20,547 nucleotides of DNA from an uncultured Collinsella sp. (lineage in GTDB: Bacteria; Actinomycetota; Coriobacteriia; Coriobacteriales; Coriobacteriaceae): positions 1-20,547 of the forward strand of contig CABUWV010000023.1 in NCBI GenBank assembly GCA_902495355.1. The letters are read 5' to 3'. A program made the position numbers and the translations under genes. Within the stretch, counting starts at the first letter, position 1. Each line of letters begins with the position of its first letter. This document shows, piece after piece, positions 1 through 7,816 of the stretch. The notes beneath the pieces are model-generated. The model worked only from the letters and a program-made list of their open reading frames with translations. It searched no databases and had not been told where the DNA came from.

Positions 1-884
1 CGCCCGCCCCGCCGCCTCCGATGCCGCCGGCAGACGCTGCCGCTCCGCAGCATCGAGCTCCGGTCATCTGCGCCATTTCGGGTTCGGGCGGTTGCGGCAA
101 GTCGACGATCGTTGCCACCATGGCACACGCATCGTCGCTGTTGGGCTTGCGTGCCGCCGTGCTCGACCTGGACCTGATGTTTGGAAACCTTTACGACTTG
201 TTAGGCGTCGATGCTCCGCGCGATATGGCGGCACTTATCGAGCCGGCGGCGGGCGCGCTCACCGAGCCGGATATCGTAGCCACATCGATGCGCGTGGCGC
301 CAGGCGTTACGCTCTGGGGTCCCGTTGCGGCGCCCGAGCAAGCCGAGCTCATGGCACGTCCGGTGGAGCTACTGCTTGATGTCCTGCGTCGCGAATCCGA
401 CGTGGTCTTTATCGATACCTCGGTCTTTTGGGGCGACGCCGTGGCGGCTGCGGTGGCGGCGAGCGACCGTTGCCTGGTCGTTGGCGATGCTGCGGTGTCG
501 TCCGCGACGTCGGCGTCGCGCGTCATTGAACTGGCGAGTCGAGTAGGTGTGCCGCGCACGCGCATGAGCGCCGTGTTCAACCGGTTCGGTGCGCGCGGAG
601 CAGACGAGGACGTCGCCATGCGCTTTGAGATTGCTTGTGCGTTGAGCTCCAAGATTCGCATCGCCGATGGCGGGCAGGATCTCGCCGCGCTCATGGCGTT
701 TGGGCGCGCTGACGAGGCAGTGGGGCAGACCAGCGCTTTTGCGACCAGCGTGCGCGAGGCCACGCGCGAGATGCTCGTGGAACTGGGGTGCGCCGTCGGC
801 CCTTGGAGCGATATAGTCGCCGACCGTGCAACGCGCACCGATCGCCCGCGTATTCGCCTTCCCTGGTCGCGCGAGGGTGATTAG
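1..884 (+). CDS. tadZ: TadZ/CpaE-like pilus-localising ATPase (5' partial)
   Basis: This is a MinD/ParA-type P-loop ATPase of the TadZ/CpaE family, which in Tad systems sits at the inner membrane and helps place the pilus machine. Shortly after position 60 the protein shows a deviant Walker A motif (SGSGGCGKST), followed by a VLDLDLMFGNL segment typical of CpaE. A first ATG lies at 21, but the frame is open to the window edge and the upstream codons read as a proline-rich run, so the gene very probably starts outside the window with an N-terminal receiver-like domain. Only 2 bases separate its stop from the next ATG, which suggests translational coupling to the TadA gene. The product assignment is strong from motif plus context; the true start is not visible. 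Confidence 0.86.
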   Translation, partial: PAPPPPMPPADAAAPQHRAPVICAISGSGGCGKSTIVATMAHASSLLGLRAAVLDLDLMFGNLYDLLGVDAPRDMAALIEPAAGALTEPDIVATSMRVAPGVTLWGPVAAPEQAELMARPVELLLDVLRRESDVVFIDTSVFWGDAVAAAVAASDRCLVVGDAAVSSATSASRVIELASRVGVPRTRMSAVFNRFGARGADEDVAMRFEIACALSSKIRIADGGQDLAALMAFGRADEAVGQTSAFATSVREATREMLVELGCAVGPWSDIVADRATRTDRPRIRLPWSREGD

Positions 885-886
885 CG

Positions 887-2215
887 ATGAGCCTGCAAAC
901 AAGGATTAAGGCTGCCGGCGCTGCAGCGGAGGCAGCGCCTGTAGATGCGGGGCGTCGCCGCGCGGTGAAACGACGTACCAAGCGCGCCGTGATGGACCGC
1001 ATGGGTTACGACGAAGTGGCGCGTATCAGCGCCTATATCGACCCGGCACTTGCCCGCTCGGAATTGCGTCCCGCGGTGGAGGCGGCGCTCAATGTTGAAG
1101 AGCCGACCGATCTCGCGACGACCGAGCGCGAGGCCATCATCGACGAGATTTTGGATGACGTGGTGGGCTTGGGGCCGTTGCAGCCGCTCATCGAGGACGA
1201 CACCGTTACCGAGATCATGATCAACGGCTGCCGCTCGGCTTTCTTTGAACGCGGCGGCGTCTTGTACCCCATCGAGCATGCGTTTGAGGATGATGAGCAG
1301 ATCCGTGTGCTTATCGACCGCATCATCTCGCCACTTGGCCGCCGTATCGACGAGCGCAGCCCCATCGTCAACGCCCGTCTCAAAACGGGCTATCGCGTCA
1401 ACGCGGTGATTCCGCCTGTGGCGATTGACGGACCGATTCTCACCATCCGAAAGTTCTCGGACCGTATCTGCTCGCTGGACGAGCTTGTGGGGCTGGGGTC
1501 GCTGCCGCTTTGGTATGCGCAGCTGCTGTCGTGCGCTGTGTCGCTGCGACAGGACCTGGCGGTTGCGGGAGGCACGGGATCTGGTAAGACCACTCTGCTC
1601 AACGCGTTGTCATGCGAGATCTCCACCGGCGAGCGCATCGTGACGATCGAGGACTCTGCCGAGCTCAAGTTTGCGCATCATCCGCACGTGGTGCGCCTAG
1701 AGGCGCGCGAGGCTTCAATTGAGGGCGAGGGCGCGGTGACGATCCGCGACCTGGTGACCAATGCCCTGCGCATGCGCCCCGACCGCATCGTGGTGGGCGA
1801 GGTGCGCGGTGCCGAGTGCTGCGACATGTTGCAGGCCATGAACACGGGCCACGACGGGTCGCTCACCACGCTTCATGCGGGTTCCGAGCAGGAGACCGTG
1901 GTGCGTCTGACGTTGCTTGCACGTTATGGCATCGATCTGCCGAGCGAGCTCATCGAGGAGCAGATTGCCATGGCGCTCGACGGCATCGTGATGTCCGAGC
2001 GCCACGCCGATGGCAGGCGCTTCGTCTCCTCGTATTCGGGGGTGCGTCGCGCCGCGTCGGGCGGCGTAGAGCTCGAGCGCTATGTGACTTTCGATGCCGC
2101 CGAGCGCACCTGGACGCTTGACCGCGAGCCGCCGTTTATCGCAGAAGGCCTGCGGTCGGGGACGCTCACACAAGAGGAGGTGGACGAATGGAGGTCGCTG
2201 TGCCCCTCGTCGTAG
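887..2215 (+). CDS. tadA: TadA/CpaF secretion ATPase of the Tad pilus
   Basis: This 442-residue protein is the hexameric type II/IV secretion ATPase that powers pilus assembly (CpaF/TadA, PulE-VirB11 superfamily). An N-terminal all-helical region is followed by VGLGPLQPLIEDDTVTEIMI, a CpaF hallmark. The Walker A motif GGTGSGKTT has its lysine at residue 234, and the Walker B/His-box region contains MRPDRIVVGEVRGAE and then TGHDGSLTTLHAG. The length is normal for the family. It starts 2 bases after the tadZ stop, and its last 28 bases overlap the tadB start. In actinobacterial Tad loci the same ATPase may serve assembly and retraction; nothing here decides that. Confidence 0.95.
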   Translation: MSLQTRIKAAGAAAEAAPVDAGRRRAVKRRTKRAVMDRMGYDEVARISAYIDPALARSELRPAVEAALNVEEPTDLATTEREAIIDEILDDVVGLGPLQPLIEDDTVTEIMINGCRSAFFERGGVLYPIEHAFEDDEQIRVLIDRIISPLGRRIDERSPIVNARLKTGYRVNAVIPPVAIDGPILTIRKFSDRICSLDELVGLGSLPLWYAQLLSCAVSLRQDLAVAGGTGSGKTTLLNALSCEISTGERIVTIEDSAELKFAHHPHVVRLEAREASIEGEGAVTIRDLVTNALRMRPDRIVVGEVRGAECCDMLQAMNTGHDGSLTTLHAGSEQETVVRLTLLARYGIDLPSELIEEQIAMALDGIVMSERHADGRRFVSSYSGVRRAASGGVELERYVTFDAAERTWTLDREPPFIAEGLRSGTLTQEEVDEWRSLCPSS

Positions 2216-3114
2216 GGGGTTTGGCAGGGTTTTCTGTCGCGACGGCGTGCGGGGCGGAACCTCGTGTGCCGCAGGTGCCGCCGGCGGAGCTGGCGCGTCA
2301 GGCGCTCGAGACGGTGGCAGAGAAACTGCCGCGTGAGCTGGTGGAAAACGATCTGCTGAAAAAGATCGCCCGTTCGTGGGCATCGCTGGCTCCGGCGCAT
2401 CGCCTTGGCCTCGTGATCGAAGATGCTTCGGGGCGTTTGGCGTTTCTGCTGCTCTCGAGCGGTGTCTGCTGCATTTTACTAACGATGGTGTCGTTATCGC
2501 CCCTCGGATTTGTCTTGGGACTTGTTGCTCCGATTGCCGTTGGCGCCGCTCGGGATGGCTTTGAGAGCCGGCGCGAGCAACACGATGCAGAAGAGGCCAT
2601 GCCCGAGGCGTTTACCGCACTTTCCATGTCGCTTGCCTCGGGACATTCGCTGGCCCAGGGCATGCGCTTTGTGGGCGCTCATGCGCAAGAACCGGTGCAT
2701 ACCGAGTTTTTGCGGGTGGCGGCGGCGATCGATTGCGGCATCTCGGCGACCGACGCGCTCGATGACTTGCTCGTGCGCATCGACGCCCCCGGTCTTTCGC
2801 TTGTGACCTTGGCGCTTAAGGTGTCACAGCGCACCGGCGCTCCGCTTGCCGACTTACTGTCCGAGGCGTCGAGCATGGTGGGGGAGCGCATTGAGCTCAA
2901 GCGCCGCCTAGATGTTAAGACGTCGCAGGCCCGCATGTCTGCGCATATGGTCGCGGCGATGCCGACGGGCATGTGCGCGGTGTTGGCGCTGCTTTCGGCA
3001 GATTTTCGTCGCGGTCTTGCGACGCCTGCCGGCGCGGGCGCTGTGGTGCTGGGTCTTGCCCTCAACGCCGTTGCCCTGGTGGTTATCAGGCGCATTATGC
3101 GGGTGGAGCTATGA
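2188..3114 (+). CDS. tadB: TadB inner-membrane platform protein (T2SSF domain)
   Basis: This 308-residue protein is the first of the two inner-membrane platform proteins of the Tad machine. A hydrophobic pair lies around residues 85-125. A cytoplasmic T2SSF (GspF-like) domain follows, with the motif pattern AMPEAFTALSMSLASGHSL and later TLALKVSQRTGAPLADLL. Two C-terminal membrane segments end the protein. The ATG at 2188 lies inside the end of tadA but has a strong ribosome site (aggaggtgg) just upstream, which supports this overlapping start. Its stop overlaps the tadC ATG by four bases (ATGA). It would pair with TadC to couple the ATPase to the growing pilus. Confidence 0.92.
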   Translation: MEVAVPLVVGGLAGFSVATACGAEPRVPQVPPAELARQALETVAEKLPRELVENDLLKKIARSWASLAPAHRLGLVIEDASGRLAFLLLSSGVCCILLTMVSLSPLGFVLGLVAPIAVGAARDGFESRREQHDAEEAMPEAFTALSMSLASGHSLAQGMRFVGAHAQEPVHTEFLRVAAAIDCGISATDALDDLLVRIDAPGLSLVTLALKVSQRTGAPLADLLSEASSMVGERIELKRRLDVKTSQARMSAHMVAAMPTGMCAVLALLSADFRRGLATPAGAGAVVLGLALNAVALVVIRRIMRVEL

Positions 3115-3752
3115 GCGCCCCGGTTACAGTTGCGGCTTGCCTGTGCGCTCTGAGTGTATTTGTCGCGACGGGTTTGGATCGGGCGGATGCACGCAAGATC
3201 GCAGAGGCCTGCAAGCGCGAGGCGGTGCTGGTCGCTGCCGCGGGTCGCTCGGTGGTCGATGCTCTGACCGCGCGAATGAAGGGCGCGGTTGGAGCGGGCG
3301 GCCCGGTGCGAGTGTCGCTCGGCGAAGTGTCCGAGATGATCGATGTTGTGCGCTTGGGTCTTTCGGCCGGTCTTTCGTTTGATGCGGCGCTTGAGATTTT
3401 CTGCGCCAACCGCCGGTCAGTGCTGGCTCTTCGACTTGAGCGGGCCTGCATGGCGTGGCAGGTGGGCGTGGGCACGCGTGAGGACGAGTTGTTGGCCGCC
3501 GCGCGCGACCTGGACGTGCGAGCGCTCGAGACCTTTGCCATCACGGTGGGACAGGCGCTCGCCCTGGGTGCCCCACTTGCCGAGACACTGGCCGCTCAAA
3601 GTCGCGAGATCCGTGCGGCTCATCGCGCCGCGGTCGAGCGCGAGATCGAGCGTGCGCCCGTCAAGCTGCTGATTCCCACCGGCACACTCATCTTGCCGGC
3701 GTTGCTTCTGTCCATATTGGGCCCGCTGTTGGGAGCAGGCGGGATGATGTAG
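3111..3752 (+). CDS. tadC: TadC inner-membrane platform protein (T2SSF domain)
   Basis: This 213-residue protein is the second platform protein. An in-frame ATG also exists at 2973, but the ATG at 3111 forms an ATGA overlap with the tadB stop and is the likely start. The T2SSF-type core reads EVSEMIDVVRLGLSAGLSFD and later ETFAITVGQALALGAPLAE, the mirrored two-helix pattern of GspF-like domains. A C-terminal membrane helix (KLLIPTGTLILPALLLSILG) ends the protein. At 213 residues it is shorter than the roughly 300-residue TadC of Gram-negative systems, as actinobacterial versions often are. It stands just ahead of the pilin gene. Confidence 0.9.
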   Translation: MSAPVTVAACLCALSVFVATGLDRADARKIAEACKREAVLVAAAGRSVVDALTARMKGAVGAGGPVRVSLGEVSEMIDVVRLGLSAGLSFDAALEIFCANRRSVLALRLERACMAWQVGVGTREDELLAAARDLDVRALETFAITVGQALALGAPLAETLAAQSREIRAAHRAAVEREIERAPVKLLIPTGTLILPALLLSILGPLLGAGGMM

Positions 3753-3762
3753 GGAGGAATAC

Positions 3763-3996
3763 ATGAACACGATGACTGACGTTGCTGGCAAGGTCTGGAG
3801 CTGGGCTGTTTGCCAGTCAATTCGCGCTCGCCAGCATGCCGGGGAGCTACTGCAGGAGGAGAGTGCGCAGGGCACCACCGAATACGCCATCTTGGTCGGC
3901 GTGCTCGTGGTGATCGCCATCATTGCCATTGTCGCATTTAAGGGCAAGGTCCAAGATCTATGGAACGCTATCAGCGAGGGCATCAACAGCCTGTAG
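3763..3996 (+). CDS. flp: Flp-family major pilin precursor
   Basis: This 77-residue protein has the Flp prepilin layout: a charged leader of about 35 residues, then AQGTTEYAILVGVLVVIAI, a hydrophobic helix, and a short C-terminal tail. The Glu-Tyr pair that defines Flp pilins is at residues 40-41. If Glu40 is the usual +5 residue of the mature pilin, cleavage falls after Ala35, so the -1 residue would be Ala rather than the usual Gly. The leader is long for an Flp pilin. A good ribosome site (agggagg) precedes the ATG. It is probably the main fibre subunit because it is the first pilin after tadC. Confidence 0.9.
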   Translation: MNTMTDVAGKVWSWAVCQSIRARQHAGELLQEESAQGTTEYAILVGVLVVIAIIAIVAFKGKVQDLWNAISEGINSL

Positions 3997-4523
3997 AGGG
4001 CGAGCGCCCCATCGGGGTGCTGCTGGTGTTTGCTTGCCTGACCGTGGCGATAGCGGCGGTGCTTTGGGGGCTTAACGCCGCGCGGCAGCAGCGTCCTGGG
4101 GCCGCCTTCGATTCGGGCTCAGATTCGGCGGTGGCGTCTCAAAAAGATGAGATGCGAGATGCGGACGATTCGGATGTCGCTGTCACGGCGCAAACCTTTC
4201 TGCGGACGCTCGACAAGCGGTCTGGCACTGCGACGGATTCACCTGAGGACAACGCGATTGCGGTCCGGCTTGCATGGTCCGAGGACCGACCGATGACCGA
4301 GGCAGCGGCGGATATGTTACGCGCCTACCGCGAGGTGCCAACGGCCCAGCTCGCCCTGAGCGGCTATCTCGATATTAAGGGCAACGTATGGGGCGCCATC
4401 GTGCGCGATGGGCGCGGCTGGGTCGATATGGTGACGGTTGCCGCGGATGCTGGCGATGCTTCGTGTCGTCTGCGCGCCGTGCGTCTGGTCCCGCAAACAA
4501 TAAGCTCAAAGGAGGGATCGTGA
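3960..4523 (+). CDS. Unknown single-pass membrane protein of the Tad operon
   Basis: I do not recognise this protein. From the ATG at 3960 it has 187 residues: a short polar N-terminus, one membrane segment near residues 18-36 (IGVLLVFACLTVAIAAVLWG), an Asp/Ser-rich linker, and a soluble domain of about 110 residues outside the membrane. That ATG overlaps the last 37 bases of the pilin gene in another frame. A GTG at 4017 is an alternative that would avoid the overlap and start just before the membrane helix. No strong ribosome site favours either. Its place between two pilin genes suggests a minor pilus component or an assembly factor. It has no prepilin motif. Confidence 0.72.
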   Translation: MERYQRGHQQPVEGERPIGVLLVFACLTVAIAAVLWGLNAARQQRPGAAFDSGSDSAVASQKDEMRDADDSDVAVTAQTFLRTLDKRSGTATDSPEDNAIAVRLAWSEDRPMTEAAADMLRAYREVPTAQLALSGYLDIKGNVWGAIVRDGRGWVDMVTVAADAGDASCRLRAVRLVPQTISSKEGS

Positions 4524-4524
4524 A

Positions 4525-4743
4525 ATGCATGGCATTCTGCGTGAGGAATCTGCCCAGGCGACGGTCGAATACGCCATCGTCACGGTGGCGCTGTTATCGA
4601 TCGTGCTGGCGATTGTGGGACTTTGGCGTGCTGGCACCGATGGACGCTTGGCGGCGCTGGTTGAGCGGGCGGCATCCCATGGCGTTGCCTCGACGTCGGT
4701 TATCGACGCCGCTACGGGCGCTAAGGACATCGCGTTGTATTGA
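4525..4743 (+). CDS. Small Flp/TadE-like pilin-type protein
   Basis: This 72-residue protein starts with MHGILREESAQATVEYAIVT, a short leader followed by the prepilin signature with Glu-Tyr, then a hydrophobic helix to about residue 35 and a tail of about 35 residues. The signature matches that of the main pilin (SAQ-x-T-x-EY), so the same peptidase probably processes both. A ribosome site (aaaggaggga) lies upstream, overlapping the stop of the preceding gene. It is likely a second or minor pilin. The tail is longer than in the first pilin. Confidence 0.82.
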   Translation: MHGILREESAQATVEYAIVTVALLSIVLAIVGLWRAGTDGRLAALVERAASHGVASTSVIDAATGAKDIALY

Positions 4744-5215
4744 TATCGCGCGCGAGGACCGGGCGCAGTCTACGGTTGAGGCCGCTTTTTTGCTGCCGAC
4801 GTTTCTGACGCTCATCCTTCTCGCACTGCAACCGGTGTGCCTGCTTTATACGCGCGCGGTCATGGAGTCTGCCGCCGCCGAGACCGCGCGGCTCATGACC
4901 ACGACGACGGCGGAGGACGACGATCTTAAGGAGTTCACCCTCCGCCGGCTTGCCGCAGTGCCCAACGTTTCGATCTTTCATGCCGGCGGGCCGTTGTCGT
5001 GGGATGTCGAGCTTAGCCGGGCCGATGCGGGCGGCGTCTCGTCCGTGTCCGTTTCCGGCGAGGTCAAGCCGTTGCCTGTGATCGGTGCGTTTGCGCAGGT
5101 TATGGGTGGTACCGCCGAGGGCGGCTACGTTGAGCTCAAGGTCGATGTCTCGTATCAATCACGTCCCGAATGGCTGGAGGGAGATTATGATTCGTGGATT
5201 GCTGCATGGGATTAA
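4679..5215 (+). CDS. tadE: TadE-like pilus accessory protein
   Basis: The frame carries a TadE-type signature, EDRAQSTVEAAFLLPTF, then a hydrophobic helix and a C-terminal domain of about 140 residues, as in TadE pseudopilins. The start is uncertain. The first ATG, at 4679, lies inside the preceding pilin gene and gives 178 residues with a roughly 30-residue arginine-rich leader. The next in-frame options are a TTG at 4685 and a non-standard ATT at 4739, the latter overlapping the pilin stop and giving a short leader like those of the neighbours. The 3' end overlaps the next gene by 29 bases. Family assignment is good; the N-terminus is not settled. Confidence 0.8.
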   Translation: MALPRRRLSTPLRALRTSRCIDIAREDRAQSTVEAAFLLPTFLTLILLALQPVCLLYTRAVMESAAAETARLMTTTTAEDDDLKEFTLRRLAAVPNVSIFHAGGPLSWDVELSRADAGGVSSVSVSGEVKPLPVIGAFAQVMGGTAEGGYVELKVDVSYQSRPEWLEGDYDSWIAAWD

Positions 5216-7340
5216 GCGTTTCTGGTCTAGACGCGTTTTGACGCGCCGTCCGAGCTGCCATCGCAAGCGAGGCGGCTTTATGGGCCGCGCCGGTATCGAC
5301 CTGTTTATCGAAGACGGTGCCTACACCACGCTTTCTTCTGCCGTGGTCATCCTAGTGGTGCTCACGTTGTTGTTTTCGTCGACCGCGGCGATATGGAGCA
5401 TGTCGCGTGCCGGGGATACCCAGGTGGCGGCCGATAGCGGCGCGTTGGCGGGTGCCAACGTGGTGTCGTCCTATCACACGGCTGCCACGGTGGTTGATGC
5501 GAGCATCTTGAGTCTGGGGCTAGCGGGGTTTGCCACAATCGGGACGGGCCTGGTTGCCATTCTCATCCCAGGTGCCGAACCAGTTGCCGGCAATATGGTC
5601 GACACCGGGATTGAGATCATTAAAACACGCAATAAGTTTGCCAAAAGCGCATCGGAAGGCTTGCAGAAAATCGAGACGGCTCTGCCGTATCTGATTGCCG
5701 CGCGTGCCACGCAGGCGGTATCGGCGCAGGATACCGATAGTGTGGCCTATACCGGTACGGCGCTTGCCGTGCCCAGGACATCCGAGTCGGACTTCGCTGC
5801 GCTCAAAGGGTCAGAGATCTCGACCGATACCATTAAAGACACATCAGATGATTTAGAGCGTGCGGCCGAGGAGTTGCGGAAGGCTTCTGAGGACACGGCG
5901 AAGGCTAAAGAGCGCGCTTGGCTGGCGGATTGTGGCGGGTCGGACGAGAGTTCGATTGGCAAGTACTCGTGTATGTGGGAGCGTGCGAAAAAACTAGCAG
6001 AACTATCTGACAGTCAGAACCGTCATGAAAAGTCGAGCATCACATGGGAGCCGCAAATAGCGCTCGATCGCGCGAAAATCTATTACCGGCAGCGCTTGGC
6101 GAATGAAAAACCTCAGGGATCGAGCGTCGAGATGAAGGCGGAGTCGGCGGCGCGCAAGGCGTTTTACACCTATGCGAGTACAGAGGTCAATCGTGCATAT
6201 GTAACCGAGGACGGAGATGAAGTTACTTCCCATATCCCGCTGTTGCCGCGCAACGCTGACGAGGTGCGAGCGACGGAACTCTATACCGATGCGGCGTGGC
6301 CAACCAGCGCCATCGATGGCAAGACGTATCTGCATTACGGAACGAGTTGCCCCAACTATAAGAAGGGGTCGCCAGGCGGGTTAGCCTCGGTTGCTGATTA
6401 TGACGGACAGGACAGATGCAACAGATGCCATTTTGGCGTTTCGTCGCTCGGTGCCGTTGCAGCGCCTTCGACTTCTATCGAAAACGGCTTTGAGTACCAC
6501 TTCGATAAGTTCAAAGAGGCCCTGGAAGACTACGTCGAATGCCGCAACAAAGAGCTCGAGCTCGAGCGTCAGACCGAGGATGAGGCCGACCGTGCGGGCA
6601 ATGCGTTTGACCAGGCCATCAAGGAGCTTTCCGGCGAGCGCCCGCGTATCGCCCCGCCCGGTCGCAACGGCGTGGTTGCCCTTGCGGTTTCGGGTGCCAT
6701 CTCGAGCCCCGATGAGCTCAACTCTTCGTTTAACACGGCAGTCAGGCTTGGCGATCGCGGTGCTATCTCTGCCGCGGTGCTGGCGCCCGATGAGGCGGCG
6801 GCGCAAAACAACGTGCTTTCGCGATTTTTCTCGACATTGAAGGAACGCTCGGGCGGCGTTGCCGGCGTACTCGATGGCGTCATGGATGTTTGGGGACGGC
6901 TGCTCGTAGGATACGGTGATATCCAAGGTTCGGCCGACGAACTTATGGACGAGATGATTAAGGGCCTAGGAGGGGGCAGCGGCGCGTTGGGCTCCATCGC
7001 ATCGTGGCTCGGCGATACCGTTTCGGCGTCCGTGGCGGCGTTGGGCCTGGAGCCGTGCGACTTGCGCCTGCGAAAGCCGGTGCTGACCGATTCCGCAAAT
7101 GTCATTAAGAGCCCGGGGTCTGACATTGCGGGTCTTTCTCAAGCGCAAGACAAACTGCGAAGTATTCCGTTGGGCGTGACCGATCCCAAGGCGCTTTGCG
7201 AGGCGTTGGAATATCAAGTCGAACGCACCATTAACGGTACGGTGTTCACACTTGCGGAGATTCCTCTGCCCGGCGGCGGCTCCATCCCGCTCACCGTCGA
7301 TGTCGCCACGCTGGTTGGCGCTCTGGGCGGTGGGTCGTAA
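5187..7340 (+). CDS. Large TadG-like Tad operon protein with Cys/His-rich middle
   Basis: From the ATG at 5187, preceded by a strong ribosome site (ggaggga), the protein has 717 residues. An earlier in-frame ATG at 5085 lies inside tadE and is unlikely. The arginine-rich N-terminus is followed by one membrane helix near residues 48-70 and then the segment RAGDTQVAADSGALAGA. That segment resembles the N-terminal pattern of TadG-like proteins, where the helix precedes a Q-x-AAD-x-x-ALAGA motif. A second hydrophobic stretch follows near residues 105-130. The middle has a charged, coiled-coil-like part around residues 215-250, several cysteines, and a CNRCH motif at 411-415. The C-terminus is glycine-rich and polar. 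It probably lies outside the membrane as a pilus accessory or adhesin-like protein. Confidence 0.75.
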   Translation: MIRGLLHGIKRFWSRRVLTRRPSCHRKRGGFMGRAGIDLFIEDGAYTTLSSAVVILVVLTLLFSSTAAIWSMSRAGDTQVAADSGALAGANVVSSYHTAATVVDASILSLGLAGFATIGTGLVAILIPGAEPVAGNMVDTGIEIIKTRNKFAKSASEGLQKIETALPYLIAARATQAVSAQDTDSVAYTGTALAVPRTSESDFAALKGSEISTDTIKDTSDDLERAAEELRKASEDTAKAKERAWLADCGGSDESSIGKYSCMWERAKKLAELSDSQNRHEKSSITWEPQIALDRAKIYYRQRLANEKPQGSSVEMKAESAARKAFYTYASTEVNRAYVTEDGDEVTSHIPLLPRNADEVRATELYTDAAWPTSAIDGKTYLHYGTSCPNYKKGSPGGLASVADYDGQDRCNRCHFGVSSLGAVAAPSTSIENGFEYHFDKFKEALEDYVECRNKELELERQTEDEADRAGNAFDQAIKELSGERPRIAPPGRNGVVALAVSGAISSPDELNSSFNTAVRLGDRGAISAAVLAPDEAAAQNNVLSRFFSTLKERSGGVAGVLDGVMDVWGRLLVGYGDIQGSADELMDEMIKGLGGGSGALGSIASWLGDTVSASVAALGLEPCDLRLRKPVLTDSANVIKSPGSDIAGLSQAQDKLRSIPLGVTDPKALCEALEYQVERTINGTVFTLAEIPLPGGGSIPLTVDVATLVGALGGGS

Positions 7341-7816
7341 TGAGTATCCGCATGCGTCTGCGCGAGGAGCGCGCCCAAGCGACGGTTGAGATGGCAGTGG
7401 TTACGCCCGTTTTGCTGGTGCTGGCACTCGTCGTGTACAACGTCATGATCTTTGCCAGCGCTGTCGCGCGCTTCGACCGCGTGGTGCCCGACATCGTGTT
7501 GGCGCACGCCGTGGCGTCGGAGGGGGAGGGCGACGAAAGCTCTGCCGATGCCTCGGCGACGGTTCAGACTCAAATTCTGAATGCCATGGAAGGCTATGAC
7601 TTGCAGATCGAAGTGTCGAGCGAGCAAGGCGCGAAGGCATCGGATGGTGGCCTGCTCTCCCTATCCGGTACGTTTAGGACCTACACCTGCACCATGCACT
7701 ATGAGCCGTGGCCGACTTCTCTCAGCATCGCTGGCGTTCCGCTGGGGGCGCCGACAACGTTGTCGCACGAGCGCGCGGTAACGGTCGATCCATGGCGTCC
7801 GGGGGTGGTCATGTGA
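7340..7816 (+). CDS. TadE/TadF-like pilus accessory protein
   Basis: This 158-residue protein begins with a short basic leader and the signature EERAQATVEMAVVTPVLLVL, then one membrane helix and an exported domain that contains a single cysteine. The layout is that of TadE/TadF pseudopilins, and it is the second such gene in this operon. Its ATG shares one base with the stop of the TadG-like gene (TAATG), so translation is probably coupled. Like the pilins, it has Ala at the predicted -1 cleavage position and Glu at +5. Confidence 0.82.
   Translation: MSIRMRLREERAQATVEMAVVTPVLLVLALVVYNVMIFASAVARFDRVVPDIVLAHAVASEGEGDESSADASATVQTQILNAMEGYDLQIEVSSEQGAKASDGGLLSLSGTFRTYTCTMHYEPWPTSLSIAGVPLGAPTTLSHERAVTVDPWRPGVVM

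Noticed and set aside
6417..6431. CNRCH as a c-type haem site
   Set aside because: A single CxxCH in a pilus-type protein of an anaerobic actinobacterium, with no cytochrome features around it, is more likely a metal or disulfide motif or chance.
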